From Dryas octopetala (taxonomy: Eukaryota; Streptophyta; Magnoliopsida; Rosales; Rosaceae), in contig OY992834.1 in NCBI GenBank assembly GCA_963921425.1, positions 11,577,271 to 11,641,270 of the forward strand: a stretch of 64,000 bases of DNA, given 5' to 3'. Positions 26,141-38,397 of this stretch are shown here, in pieces. The notes beneath the pieces are model-generated. The model was not told the DNA's origin. It worked only from the letters and a program-made list of their open reading frames with translations, and searched no databases. A program made the position numbers and the translations under genes. Numbering within the stretch: position 1 is the stretch's first letter; every line of letters starts with the position of its first letter.

Positions 26141-27465
26141 ATGGTGAGACCTGCTTGCTGTGACAAGCTGAGTATGAAAAAGGGTCTTTGGACAGAAGAG
26201 GAAGATGCAAAGATACTTGCTCATGTATCGAAGCATGGAACCGGTAACTGGACTGCTGTCCCGAAAAAAGCAGGTTCAATTGGAGGCTTTTTCTTCTCCT
26301 TCATTCTCTTTTTCTCCTTTCTTGACCCGTTAGCCGGGGGGGATTTGGATTAAGGACTGCATTTTGGGGCTAATTAACTCAATGTATGAGTGTTTACAGG
26401 ACTTACAAGATGTGGGAAGAGTTGCAGGCTTAGGTGGACTAATTACCTAAGGCCTAATCTAAGGCATGAGTCATTCACACCCCAAGAAGAAGAGTTGATT
26501 GTCAGACTTCATGCAATCATTGGAAGCAGGTATGTTGCTATGCAGACTTTCTATCTACAATTTTCTTTGCTGCCAAACACATGATATTCATCTTGTTCTC
26601 TATGGTTTTCAGGTGGTCTATAATAGCTCAACAACTTCCTGGGAGGACAGACAATGATGTGAAGAACTACTGGAACACTAAGCTGAAAAAGAAGCTCTCA
26701 GAAATGGGAATAGACCCTGTTACCCACAAGGCCTTTTCTCAAATTTTAGCTGACTATGGAAACATTGGTGGCCTCCCCCAAGCTGGAATGAGAATAGGAA
26801 TTGGGGGGTCTCTCAACAAAGACTTGAAGAATGCAATGTTGATAAAGTCAGAACCATACTCGTTGCCGTCACAAGATTTGTCAAATATCTACAGCTATTT
26901 TATGCCAACAATGGTACCAACCAAAATGGAACCAATTCAAGACAGTTTCTTCAACAACAATCAATCTAGCAACCAACCACTCGATCTTCTTACACAGCTG
27001 CAAGCCATAAAGTTGGTGACAGAGGCCTCAAACTCCACCACCAACCATGAATCTTCTTTAGCACCCAATTTCTACAGCGAAGGCACCTTGTCATCATCAT
27101 CATTTTCTGCTTGTTCATCTGCCCTGCAAGAGAAGTCAACTCCGGCCTTCATATGGAGCGATTTTCTCCTTGAAGACGCATTTATACCAACTGATCATCA
27201 TGCTCAAGAACACGGAAATATGGCTGAGTTTTCGTCAAAGGACATGTTGAACCAAGCACAAGCAGCAATGCCACAAGACCTAGTTGAAGGCCTAGCTGCT
27301 ATGCAAAAATATAATGGACCTATAGGTATAGATTATACACTCTCAAGCAGTGAGGTTCAGGCTACAGCACCATGTGACAGTTCATTTGTGGAAGACATAG
27401 TGGCTAGAGAGAATGAAATGTTCTTGGAGTTACCTGAACTTATGGAAGAACCATTCTACTACTGA
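26141..27465 (+). CDS. MYB35: R2R3-MYB transcription factor, TDF1/MYB35-like (3 exons, 371 aa)
   Basis: Nuclear DNA-binding regulator. The closest family I recognise is AtMYB35/TDF1, needed for tapetum development and pollen formation. Exons 26141-26273, 26400-26529, 26613-27465, with introns at the usual R2R3-MYB places. The R2 repeat has [20 protein letters not shown] and [14 protein letters not shown]3 has [20 protein letters not shown], then [10 protein letters not shown]. It is followed by the MGIDPVTHK phrase shared by MYB35 and MYB80. The stretch [12 protein letters not shown] and the residues around R2 favour TDF1 over MYB80. The C-terminus is acidic ([18 protein letters not shown]), a likely activation region. 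The N-terminus reads MVRPACCDK where the family usually has MGRPPCCDK. An AATAAA at 27521 may serve as poly(A) signal. Confidence 0.9.
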
Positions 27466-28175
27466 ATAATATTTACCCCAAAATTGATGGCATTACAGTC
27501 ATTACTGCATTAAGATTTGTAATAAATAGACCTCTGTTGGCACTTCTATCTCCTTGTACATGAATGATGCAACTATTCTAGTAACTTAGGAACTCTGTTA
27601 CTTTGAACTATGAAGATTTGGTGTGTGTCATGTGTACTAAGCTTTAATAACAAACTTAGTTTCTTGATTTGGTGTGGCCTAAATGGATAATAATACCACA
27701 GAAAATCTACTGGCATGAGCATGATTAACTATCTTATTTGTGATTTGAAACATGTTTACTTATTTATGGTTCAAAACTCAATTATAGTTGTCTTCGTTAT
27801 TGAACAAACACTTTACGGTTAAACATGCATTAAACTCTAAAATTCAAAATCTTAAAAATTAATTAATAATATATATATATATATATATATATCAAACTAA
27901 CATTGTCAATCATGAACAATACCATCTAATTTTTTTTTTCTTTTAAATTGAGATGCACATAAAACACTACATCTAAAATTAAGGATAGTCGAACATAAAA
28001 GCTCGAAGTCCACCTTTGGATAAGTGAATGGTTGCTGTTTAGAGTTAGTTTACAACAAACTCGTTCGTTTTTAAAGCGGCTTCTGGATTATTATAACACC
28101 ACCCACTTAACACTTCTCCTTTTTCGTATCAAAATTCAAAAAATAAAAACCAGAGCAGCAGAGAAATCGACAGAT
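27466..28175. other. Intergenic region with an (AT)n microsatellite
   Basis: MYB 3' flank followed by AT-rich DNA. A TATATA run lies at about 27869-27892. The last ~150 bp before 28176 is the likely 5' UTR of the next gene. Confidence 0.5.
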
Positions 28176-29861
28176 ATGGTGGCGATTTCTCTGTACAGAG
28201 GAAACCTCCACAGAGTCCCAGACGTGCCTCGTCGATGGCTTATGCCAACCCCCAAAATCTCTCTCAAGGATTTCAAATCCCTTATAACCCGTCGCTCAAT
28301 TGCCCTCTCTCGCCTCCAATCCACCCTGCCTGCCGCATCATCGAACCCTAACCCTAATTTTGTTCCGGACCAGCTCAATGAAGCCCCAAAAGTGGACAAT
28401 TTGCCTCAACCCAAGATTGAGTTCGAAGCAGCAGCAGCAGACAAGGTTGTTGCTGATTCCGGAGCTGCTGGGCCTTCTGGGGAGGACAAGGATCAGAAAC
28501 AATCGGACGGTGCTGATTTTACAGTGAAATTCGGTGATGGGTCCGGTTTATCGGCTGTGCTTAAATCCGATTTGGCTGAGAAAGTTTCGGATGTTGCGGT
28601 TGCTGGTGCAAATTCACAAGCTGTTGTTAAGGTCGAGAAAGTGGATCAAGTGGAAAACCCTAATTCTGAGGTATGGAAGATTATGTCAGCTTTTGTATTG
28701 GGTATTTTCAAAGTTCATGTTGTTCTTGCATTGATATGTGAAAGTTGGATTTTGCAATATAATGTGGATGATTAAGAAATTCGAGTACTTATCAAATCTA
28801 TGCATACATGTATATATTGAGAACTATGATTAAGAAATTAAGTTTTTATTGCCTAGTTTAGAGTAATGTTTAGTAAGTTAGTAACTGTTACTATTTGTTT
28901 ATGTGATAGACATGCAACAAAGATGAAGTGTTAAATGACAAGCAGAACAGGAAAAGAGAAGTTGAGGAGAAGTTGCGAGTGTTGAACCAGAAGAAGCATA
29001 ATCTAGTACAAGTGTTGAAGCAGGTAAGTGTTGGCTCCATAATCCACTCGGGTTTATCTTTGCGTTGCATTAGGAAGGATCAACACTCAGGGAGTTGGTT
29101 CATGGTGGTTTACAGATCTTAAGTGCAGAGGAGGAATTGAAGAGACGGAATAATATGCAAGGAATGGTGGTTCGCCCCTCTGTATCACTTCAAGGGGATG
29201 CAACAAATGACTCTGGGTCAATGACTAGGCATGCTGCTGCCAGGTTGGGCTCGGAGGCAAATCTTAGTGGTGATATGGAAGGGGGTGAAGGCGATGAATC
29301 AAACCATAACTTTCATTCCCGCCATGTGTTTTGGATGAACAGTGCATCCCCGTCTGCAGAGTCTCCTCTTAGAAGGCCAGCCTATATTCAGCACATTGTG
29401 GTAATGTATTTGGTTTGCTAGTATTATTTATGGTACCATACTTGTATGCATATTCATTTTTTTTACCTCAACTGTGTTGATGGATTTGTCATTTTCTTCT
29501 GAAAACTTATAAATTAAAAATGTTTTGAATTGCAAGTGAAGTTTGGGACTAACAGAAGTAGCTCTCTTAAGAAACAAAGAGACTTTTCATGTAAATGATG
29601 TTTCTTTGCTTTGCTATCTTTTCATGTACTCATATCTGGTATCAAATTTATGAGCAGGTTCCACACCCCACACGACCAAGTTTGGGGGTTCCTGGTAGTA
29701 GTCCATCACACTTTGCTCCCATAGGGCACCAAGGGCATCCTGCAAATCTGCCTACATTATCTGTATCAGGAACAAATTACATGGCATCCTCTCCATCCCC
29801 TGTTGCGTCTGGTGGCACTTCTACTTTCAGAGATGCTCGGTTGCCCAGTCCATGGAATTAG
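28176..29861 (+). CDS. Uncharacterised plant protein (4 exons, 365 aa)
   Basis: I cannot name the family. Exons 28176-28670, 28910-29023, 29116-29400, 29658-29861 all begin in phase 0 and join to 366 codons including the stop. The N-terminus is basic and looks conserved in type (MVAISLYRGNLHRVPDVPRR, then WLMPTPKISLKDFKSLITRR). Next comes an Ala/Asp/Lys-rich region, a short coiled-coil candidate (REVEEKLRVLNQKKHNLVQV) that runs on into LSAEEELKRR, and a Ser/Pro-rich low-complexity C-terminus ending SPWN. No transmembrane helix is visible. Exon 1 contains the telobox-like AACCCTAACCCTAAT at about 28344. The consistent phases and sharp splice sites make it a real gene. Confidence 0.8.
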
Positions 29862-30189
29862 ATGTGTGCTATGTACTTCCCTTGTTTACCACCTGGCTAT
29901 TTTTCAACCACCAGTGAGGAGATATATAGTCTGGTTAGTCATGGGGGTGCAATGAAGAACATTTGATGACTATGAAGCCATCTTTATTGTATTCACGTAG
30001 AGTATTCAAAATCCAGGTGGCCGTTGATTCATGAATTTCCCATGTCAATGATCAGCATTCAGAAGCCTGTATTAGATTGGTGCATATGAACCACCAAAAT
30101 TTTCATGTCTCGTTTAATGTTTCTTTGTAAAATAGTAAAGCTTAAAGTTGTAGTATATACAAATATTCAAATAGGCAAACACAAGTTTG
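29862..30189. other. 3' flank of the uncharacterised gene
   Basis: Probable 3' UTR of the gene ending at 29861, then AT-rich DNA up to the NUP62-like remnant. Confidence 0.5.
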
Positions 30190-30790
30190 AGAGAAAATAC
30201 ACCAAATGCAAATGCAGGCACAGTAGAGATTGATTTTGCTGTTTTTATCAACTAAGAGAGGCCAGGAGAAAACCGGTCAAGGGGAGTCCAAAATCCATCA
30301 AGGGAGGTACCGGTTGAAAAGCCCAGAGAGGGGGTGTCGTCCTGAATGAGAAGCTTAAAGTATTGGGTGCGGAGGATCCGAATCCGAAAGAAGGAATCGG
30401 GGTGGAGCTAGGGTTTGGGGTACTGAAAGTAGAGGAGATGGTGGTTTTGAAGGAAGAGTAAGGAGATGAGGAGGAGTAGGATCCGAATGAGAACCCGGTT
30501 ATGGTGGCGGGTTTGGTGAGTGAGAAGAAGAAGAGGAGGCGGAGGTTCCGAATGCGAAACCCGACATTGTATTCGACCCTCTTCTTCTCTGCTGCTGCTC
30601 CTCAGGGAATGTGGATGGCTCCCTATTGAGGTTTTTCTTTTTCTTTCTAGCCATGCCACCTAGAATTTTGGGTTTTAGGTTAACGAACTTAACGTTTTCA
30701 AATTTATTTATTCATTTTTTTCAAGTCCAGAATGATTTTCATGGCTTTCAGAAATTTTATGGGCTTATTGAAGCCCAGCCCAACATGATA
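30190..30790 (-). pseudogene. NUP62 partial copy (exon 1 and promoter), decayed
   Basis: On the minus strand this matches, in order, the promoter side, start codon region and scattered pieces of NUP62 exon 1. The likeness includes the ATG at 30567-30565 (MSGFAFGTSASS, against MSGFTFGSSAS), the GGATCCGAATCCGAAAGAA piece near 30385 (compare 24650), the AATGAGAAGCTTAAAGT piece near 30343 (compare 24024) and ATGCAGGCACAGTAG near 30213 (compare 23571). Upstream, TTTTATGGGCTTATTGAAGC near 30755 resembles the NUP62 promoter at 25165. Large internal deletions have removed most of exon 1, and a stop follows about 20 codons in. It is a DNA-level copy, since the promoter is included, and not a retrocopy. 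Confidence 0.82.
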
Positions 30791-31470
30791 GCGTAGGTGT
30801 TTATCTTCTTTTTAATGAGTTGTAATTTAAAACATAACATAAAGTTGTCAAATAAGAAAAATAAAATGACTTAATTAAAAACCTTAAATTACTACCGATA
30901 TTAGTCTAAGAAAGGCTCATAAAATAGACTGGACTCTAAGTCTTTATCCTTTTTTTAATAATTTATAAAAGTGTTTGCCAGTTTCAAACTTTTTTTTTTT
31001 TAAATGTTAGTTACTTTTATAAATACAATAGCCAAGAAAAAAAAAACACTTTTTTATAAATACGCTTATAATCTAATAAAAAGGGAATTACCTGTACGGA
31101 TTCTTCCGTGTTAAGATTTGTTTGATTTTATTCTTAGCTTAACACATCATTTAAAAATGATTTGATATAGATTGAATTGTAAATTTCAGAATCGATCTAA
31201 TCTAATTCAGAGATGGAGAAAACACCACTATGACTTTTTTCGATATCACAAGGGATGATGTAATTGTTTCTTCTTGCTCTTTTTAATTTTTGAATATGTA
31301 ATATATCTCACTGATTATAATGTTTAAATATATATATATGGGGGTATAGGATTTTTCAAGTTCATTTACACTGAATTGCCCCCCTAGAGATGAAATTTGC
31401 TTAAATTCGCACTCCAACATCAATGTCAAGTTATCAATTAACAAATGGGTGTGAGATTACCGAAAACTAA
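30791..31470. other. Intergenic AT-rich DNA, 3' of CCD7
   Basis: The region between the NUP62 remnant and the CCD7 stop codon. It contains T and A runs and no coding signal, and it should include the CCD7 3' UTR. Confidence 0.5.
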
Positions 31471-34400
31471 TTATTGGTCATTGGCCCAGAAACCATGAAA
31501 ACCAAGAGGGAAATTTAGATGCTTGGGGACTTCAAGTCTTGCTACAAGTGCATCGGCTCCTCCTATCCTCTTGGAATCTAAGACAACCAAATAACATCTT
31601 TGAACTGCAACTGCATACTGCAATACAAGCAAGATAGAATAAGTCCATGTTTGTCCTGCGGAAAATATACTAAGCAATTTGATCATATATAGTCTTTTCT
31701 AGAAAATGTGCATATCTGATCAACCACTTGATCGAATTATTACCTCAACTACAAGAATGTAACCATCATCTTCTTCATAACCTTTGGGGATAAAAGTAGG
31801 TTCACCAATGAATCTTCTACTCCCAACAGACCATGTATGCACAGATTGAGTTGAAGTATTTAGCTTCACCACCATGTCAAATGGAAAGTGTGGCAAGGCA
31901 CTGCGAGAACCTGAAGAAGCTGCTGCATATATGTATTTGTTTTTGCTGCCTGAGAAATCTGGATTAATAACTGGAAAATCTGATGACTTGTTCCACTGGT
32001 TCAAAGGCTCCACATGACATCTTTGACAAGCCCCATTGGCATCCAAGTTGATGGAAACCTGCATTAATTAATTCATGCACTAATATTACTTACTTGCCAT
32101 TTAAACTTATATATTATGCTTGAGTTAGAAGGAAATGGACTTTCATATTACAAATTCAAAGGTTCTTCTATCGTTTAAGGTTTAAGAATAAAACACAAAA
32201 ACACAAGATAACATTAAGTGAAAACAAGACAAGTAAAGGATATATCCAGATTCGATAAAAAAAAAACCTGAATAAGGTGAGGCAAAGTCAGGCTTTGGCT
32301 TCCATTTATGTTCATAATCGAAGGGTCTAGTTTACCACTTTGCCAATCATATCCTATTCGCATAAAACAATATCAGTAAGCCTTAATTTGTAGTTGCATA
32401 AAGCAATAATATTTAACTGATCGACATATTATATTACTAAATTACTATTATGAACCACACATCTGAATAATATATATAGTTTAAATTTATAGTCTAATAA
32501 CATAACATAATTTGTAAAAAAAAAAAAATTATATTAATTTGGAAAAAAAAAAAGTTACCAAATAATTTTTGAAAATTGAACCACTCGTAAGAGCAAGCGG
32601 AAGCTTGTACTTGGATATCCAGATTGCCATTGTCATCCAAATTTTCATAGGCATTGCCTACATGTAGCAGCCACAACTGTGAAGAAGCTTCGACGGGAAC
32701 TCTCCAATCTCTATGTCGATCCATTTCGTTAGGGAACCGAGGAAGCAAATATATGGGAGTTGTGGCCTTGCTAGGGTTCCCTGACAATGCTGTTATCATC
32801 GGAGTAGTCCCACAAACTGCAGTCATTGCCCCTGCAATATTTCAACATACAACTTTGTTAGACTTAGATATTTTACCTACGTACGTGTACAGAGAAATGT
32901 TAATAGCATATAACTGATATATTACTAGACTGTTATTCATAATTAACTAAATCATATTACGTGCTTGAACAGTAATATTCTATGACCAAACATGTAATAA
33001 TATTAGATGTGTATGATTTCAAATTGTGAATTTGGATCGACTATAATTAATGATCTTAATTTATAGTCTAATAATATAAATATAAGCATATCATGTTGTG
33101 AGATTCTCCAATAAGAAAACGTTCTGCTGTATTTAAATATTTGTTTTGGATTGATTGATATTCTAGTAATATAATTATTATTCAATGTAGATGAAGCTTT
33201 GATGTCATTACCGGGTACATCAAGTTTGATGCGATTAGCAAATAGTATATAATAAGTGTCGGTGAAAGCCCAATCATGGATCATCAAGTGATCAGGTATG
33301 TTAAATTCTTGCCTTCCCAGCACCTTGAAATTCGAATCAAATTCTGAAAGAAAGAAAAACAAATATATATGTAAGTTGTACTTGTATATATAATATATTT
33401 GTTCCTTAACATGCTTTGAAAAATCAACATAATTAAAAACAGCTGTAATTCATGTGCATGCCTTCAATTATTTAATTACCATAAAATGTAAAATGACTGA
33501 GGGGCAAGAGCATATCCTCTGCATTACATGACACCATAAGAAGCCTATTTCTGCGAGCATCGAGCTTATAATGAGACAACAGTCGCTTTGGAGGCATCTT
33601 AAACACTCCTGTGAAGTTTATGCCCAAAAATATTAATGCAACAAAACACACCATATGCGACTTCCTAGTTCCTACCAAATAAAATTGCTAATCTATTTTA
33701 TTTTCAATATAAAATAGCAATTCTAGCCATATAAAACGTGCTGAGTTAATAAAAAACACAATTGATCGATTTCAGACACTTTGTTCAAAGTTACCCCCTC
33801 CTCCTCATACTGAATAGCCGGCCATATAAAAAGTGCTGGGTTGAAAACTAATGCAATCAGTCTTTAATTTATCAAAAAGAATTATCTTTATAATACATAT
33901 ATATATGGTGTTAGGATGTAGTTTAATGGAAGCATTAATGTTAGCTACCTTTTCCTTTCTACATTTTTCTTCTATATTTTTTCTTCTCAAGCGCATTCTA
34001 TAGTATAATATCATGATCAAAACTTGTTATTTTCTAAATCATATTTTAAAATCACATCTACAACAAATCAATTAAATTAAAAATTGTCTAGTTATTTAAA
34101 TATTATCAATCTCGTCTATATATATGATAACAGATAGATGAATCAACGATTTTTAATTTAATTGATTTTTAGCAAAGATGATCTTGAATGAGTAATATAA
34201 AAATAAATGATTCAATCATGAGAATAAACTAAACAATAAACAGGAAAAAAAAAATAGAAGGTAAAAAAGAGAATGTAGTTACCATTTTTCATAACTTATT
34301 AAATTATTAATCAATAATAAGTGTCTCAATGTTACTCGTTCTAATTTTGATAATATTAGTGCCCATCAATTCAATACAACTAATCCATCTACATCAATAT

Positions 34401-35338
34401 CTATCGATTATATTATACATGATCATTAACTTATATTTTGTCTTTAAACCATAGGAAATAGTTTGAACGTAAACTTTCCATTTAAAAAACCAGTTCAAAT
34501 ATTTTCTTTTTTTGCAAAGGACAAACCAATTCACTTAGTTTGGTTCACCACTTGCCTTGTATTATATTCTCTCATACGTACCGTACAAAATCGGCTTGAG
34601 CAACCTGGCAGCCACATCCCATACACCCCCACCACCATTCTCACACTCCACAATCGAATCACAGCCGTCCATCAGGTGGACCTTCCCGACCGTATCCAAC
34701 GTCCCAGATTCAATCTCATACGGGTCCCCACCTTCCCACAAGCACAACAGCTTCCCACCCCACCTCACGACACTCGTATTCGCCACATTCTTCATCACCT
34801 TAGTGTTCCCAACTTTCTGTCCACCCTTCAACACCGAAAATGGCCCCCGATGCGTGAACCGCCACGTGTCAGTCAACGGGTCGTGCTCTTCCACCTGGGC
34901 CTCAGTCTTCACGTACTTGGCCATGAACTTGACTTCGTCTCCAATTTTATCAAACCGGAAGGCCCGGAGGTACCCGTGGCCGTCCAGCGGGTGCACGGTG
35001 GACCCGTGGTCGTCGCTGAAGAGCCCCGGCCCGGTCAAGTAGTACGTGCCGGAGGGGAACTCCGGCGGGAGTGCGCCGTCCACTATGCGGAGGGCCACGG
35101 GTTCGGGGGTTTCCGAGCGCTGCGACACGAAGAGGAACTGGTAGTCCCAGAATGCTGCCACGGAGTCATCCACGGTTGAAATGGTAATTGGATTTGGACC
35201 CTGGGTTTCGTTGGGTCCGGAGATGGATATGGCACGTGGCGGTCTGGTGGCAGCAGGTGACGGAGCTCGGTGCACCGGAGATAGCCTTATCGGTGGAGAG
35301 AATATTCTGGGAATAATTTGGAGGGGGTTGGCTTGCAT
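31471..35338 (-). CDS. CCD7: Carotenoid cleavage dioxygenase 7 (MAX3 type; 7 exons, 612 aa)
   Basis: Plastid non-haem iron dioxygenase. In the known pathway it cleaves 9-cis-beta-carotene (made by D27) to 9-cis-beta-apo-10'-carotenal, which CCD8 turns into carlactone, the strigolactone precursor. Exons: 35338-34582, 33608-33480, 33343-33212, 32831-32559, 32353-32268, 32058-31744, 31617-31471; phases join to 613 codons including the stop, near the usual ~600-620. The N-terminus (MQANPLQIIPRIFSPP.. with many Ser/Pro/Arg) fits a transit peptide. Recognisable blocks are FWDYQFLFVSQRSETPEPVA, GTYYLTGPGLFSDDHGSTVH, PLDGHGYLRAF, FNIPDHLMIHDWAFTDTYYI, GACQRCHVEP, GEPTFIP and the C-terminal FPLGFHGFW with a candidate iron-binding His. 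The start is the first in-frame ATG; a longer frame to 35386 begins at TTG. GT-AG borders are intact, and no break is seen. Confidence 0.95.
33944..34300. repeat. Fold-back repeat inside CCD7 intron 1 (probable MITE)
   Basis: CCD7 intron 1 (33609-34581) carries two arms that look like inverted copies: GCTACCTTTTCCTTTCTACA near 33950, and GGTAAAAAAGAGAATGTAGT near 34260. Inside these, AAATCAATTAAATTAAAAAT at about 34065 faces ATTTTTAATTTAATTGATTT at about 34150. The arms are imperfect and I could not fix a target duplication, so ends are approximate. Confidence 0.45.
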
Positions 35339-36247
35339 TTTTTGGAGTGGTGGGTTTGGAGGTTTGAAGAGGAGAGAGTGAAGCAAATGGTGGTGTCATC
35401 TATAAATGTATAATAGAAGCATATATGGTTCGAATTATATAGAAGCATTATATGTTGGTGCATGTGCATGGAATTTGCCATTGCAAGTTGAGTTTAATTA
35501 CGGATTTGCCATCGTTGCTGTAGTATGTTTTTGAAAGCCAAGCCAAGCAGTGCCAAGTGCCAACAATGAATTTAAAACATGCAAACAAACATCCCTGGTG
35601 CAGTGCCTAGCTTGAACCCAACTTAGGGCACCACGTGAACCTGTACGTACGTAGTTATTGAATTATTGATCAATTTCTGGACAATATCCTCCACCACCAG
35701 TTTAGGCAAATTCGTCTTTCATAGTACGTAGTTACTATCTCCGAAGGTATATATTGGTAGCTAGCCCAGAAGTACTGATGCAAAAGCTTTGAATCAACGA
35801 TATATCGATATCTAATTAGGGCCATACGTTCGATATAAGTCTTGGCCTGTCTCAACATAATACGTACCCCACACTTTCTAATAATAGAAATGGACCCAAG
35901 ATATATGCAGATCGAGTAGATAAATTATTTCACGCTAGCTGCAGCCACAACATTACAAAAGATGCACATTAATGTGTATTGCATGCCTGTATACATTGCG
36001 TGTGTGTATATGTACGTGTATATATACAATATTAGAAATCATTTAGTCATTTAATTGTGATCAAATAAATAGACGATCACTGTTTTTGATAAAAACATAT
36101 AAATAATTGTTATCATAATCAAATAGCTAAATGACTTCTGATTTTGAAATTACATTGTGCAATAGACCCAATAGGGTAGTTAAATTTGTATTAACTTACT
36201 AACTAGTTAGTTTTAGAGTATTCTTATATATATATATATATATATAG
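35339..36247. other. CCD7 upstream region
   Basis: Putative CCD7 promoter. It is AT-rich, with scattered TACGTA/ACGTAC phrases (for example 35645-35652). A stretch at about 36030-36230 shares phrases with the 39671 fold-back element (TATTAACTTACTAACTAGTT, GATCAAATAAATAGACGATC) and looks like a decayed copy of that family. It ends in a (TA)n run. Confidence 0.5.
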
Positions 36248-36634
36248 GCTCCTTCTGTTGAGGTATACCTCAACTTATTTATGTTGAGGTATAACCTTGT
36301 TGGGGCCCACACGAGTCGTTTTGTGTCGATCCGAACCGTTCGCAAGGATCATCTTCATTGATAGATCATCTTTGCAAAAAATTAGCCAAATCGGAAATCA
36401 TTTGTCTATCTAACTTTGATAAACCAAATGGACGGTTTCATCGAAAATATTTTGTTCGTCAGTTTATTTGATGAAAATTAAATAGTTTCCGAGTTGGCTA
36501 ATTTTTTGCAAGTATTATCTATCTATGGAGATGTAAAAATTGAACGGTTCGGATCGACACAAAACGACTCGTGTGGGCCCCAACATGGTATACCTCAACA
36601 TAAATAAGTTGAAGTATACCTTAATAGAAGGAGC
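36248..36634. mobile_element. Palindromic MITE, about 387 bp
   Basis: The element is an almost full-length inverted repeat. It begins GCTCCTTCTGTTGAGGTATA and ends with the near-complement TATACCTTAATAGAAGGAGC. Inner parts also match, such as GGGGCCCACACGAGTCGTTT at 36302 and its complement near 36565. It sits inside a (TA)n tract, so the target duplication cannot be told from the microsatellite. It has no coding capacity. Confidence 0.8.
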
Positions 36635-37574
36635 ATGTATATATATATATATATATATATTTGTGAAGGCAAATGAAAGTAGACAATACCACGCGCATTT
36701 AGGTGCAAATGTGCATGCAATTCTTTTATGGGAAATGTCCTTTAGAGAATCAATATTCTCACTTCATCGGACTCGATCATAATATATGAGACCCATTTTA
36801 TTGTGAAAATATATTCAACTAATGAAGCATACCACATTCAAGAACTAGCTAGCTAGTACATACATTTCTAGAAATCTGAGCAGCGAAGTACACTTCGATC
36901 GAACAGATGCTCTAGGCATATGTCAACAAATTTTTTGAATTCATACCCGGCGTAGCTTATTCTCAAGGGATTGATTAATTGTGAGTCCTTCCACACTTCC
37001 ATGGCCTCAATGTCCAATCGTTTGAAGTGGTAGCTATATATGGTAACACTTTCTCCATGCATCTAATCGACATTACTTAATTATGAAATTCCGTCTATGT
37101 TCATCTCTTGCTTCTCCATCGTTGCTGTAGTATATATAGATTTGTACTCTTGTGGCAAATTTATGCTTGAGCTCTTTCCAAGTGCATGGTGGGGCATGTT
37201 TTGTATCATGGAGGACATGAAGAAGCAAAATTTCAGATTAAATGGCAGACACAATGCCTGGGTTTACAATCATATATAATTCTTTTTGTTTTTTAATCTT
37301 CTTATGGAAACTATAATTTTATTTTATAATATTTTAAAAAATCCCTCTTTCAAGAGATATTTACATTAATTCTATAGGATTTTGTTTCGGTTTCTCACTT
37401 CTAATTTGCAGGGGCACGTACTGAAGAATGAAAATTGGGATGAAAATCTTGACCTTCGATAATAGATCGATTGAGTGGCCAACTTGCAGCTAGCTAGTGT
37501 ACACTTTACCACATACGTACAATTTAATCACTCCAACAAAATCCAAAAAACTTTAACATACATACCAAGTCGAT
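36635..37574. other. Intergenic DNA
   Basis: AT-rich sequence between two transposable elements. Short open frames at 36868-37062 and 37097-37279 have no family likeness and no splice context, so no gene is called. Confidence 0.4.
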
Positions 37575-37582
37575 CATATATA

Positions 37583-38397
37583 CAGTGCCGTTCCTGACTT
37601 TTTAGAGGCCCCAGGGCGAAAATCTAAAAAGGGCCCTTTTGTATAAAAAAAAAAAATTATAAAATTATGTAGACATGTTTTTCATTTACTTTTGCTTGAA
37701 AATAAAAAATAAAATGATACTTTCATTAAACATGAGATAATATTATAGTTTGTACAAATTTTCAACAAAAAACTTAGGACAATAAATAATTAAAGTTATA
37801 GGGCCTTTGGACATACAAGCTTTGAACAAAAAGTAATTTAAACTTTGAACAAAACCCTAATTTCTTTGGAGACAATGGAGATGATATGAGGACTAAAGAA
37901 GGAATCAAGAGAAACCGATAATTAATCGAAGAAGAGCATCGAGTTGAAGCCTTGAGAATCGAAAATCTGATAGAATGGATTATGGAGGAACTTCAACTGA
38001 GGAAGAGAAATTAAGTGATTGAGAGTTGAGAGAGTCTGAGATGAGACAGTGAGAGAAGGAGGGAGGGAGGGAGAGAGGGAGAGAGAAAAACAAAAAACAA
38101 AACCCTTATTTGTTTAATATAAAAAATCTTTTGAAATTTAAGCTTTTCAATAAAGAAATAAAAGTGTAAAAACTGAATTTAATTATTACTTAAGTTATTA
38201 TAAATTTAATTTGGGTCACTTAGATATAAGGCTTGAACACCTTAGTTACTACTTACTAGGTCTCTACTTACCGGCCATAGCTTTAAATTTAATTTTTTTT
38301 AATATGATAATATATATATATATATATAAAATTAGGCCCCCCTTAAAAGTGGGCCCTGGGCGGTCGCCCCTCCAGCCCTTGCTCAGGGACGGCTCTA
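37583..38397. mobile_element. hAT-like non-autonomous element, 815 bp
   Basis: The left end CAGTGCCGTTCCTGA and the reverse complement of the right end TAGAGCCGTCCCTGA match imperfectly. CATATATA occurs on both sides (37575-37582 and 38398-38405), which would be the 8-bp duplication of hAT insertions; since it is AT-repeat sequence it is weak evidence. Inside are GGGCCC-rich subterminal pieces facing each other (AGAGGCCCCAGGG.. and ..GTGGGCCCTGGGCGG) and a GGGA-rich run at 38058-38085. No transposase is seen. Confidence 0.6.

Noticed and set aside
35166..35399. ATG-started frame overlapping the CCD7 5' end (MTPPFASLS..)
   Set aside because: It is in another frame from CCD7 and ends inside the CCD7 first exon. 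The CCD7 frame has its own ATG at 35338 followed by transit-peptide-like sequence.
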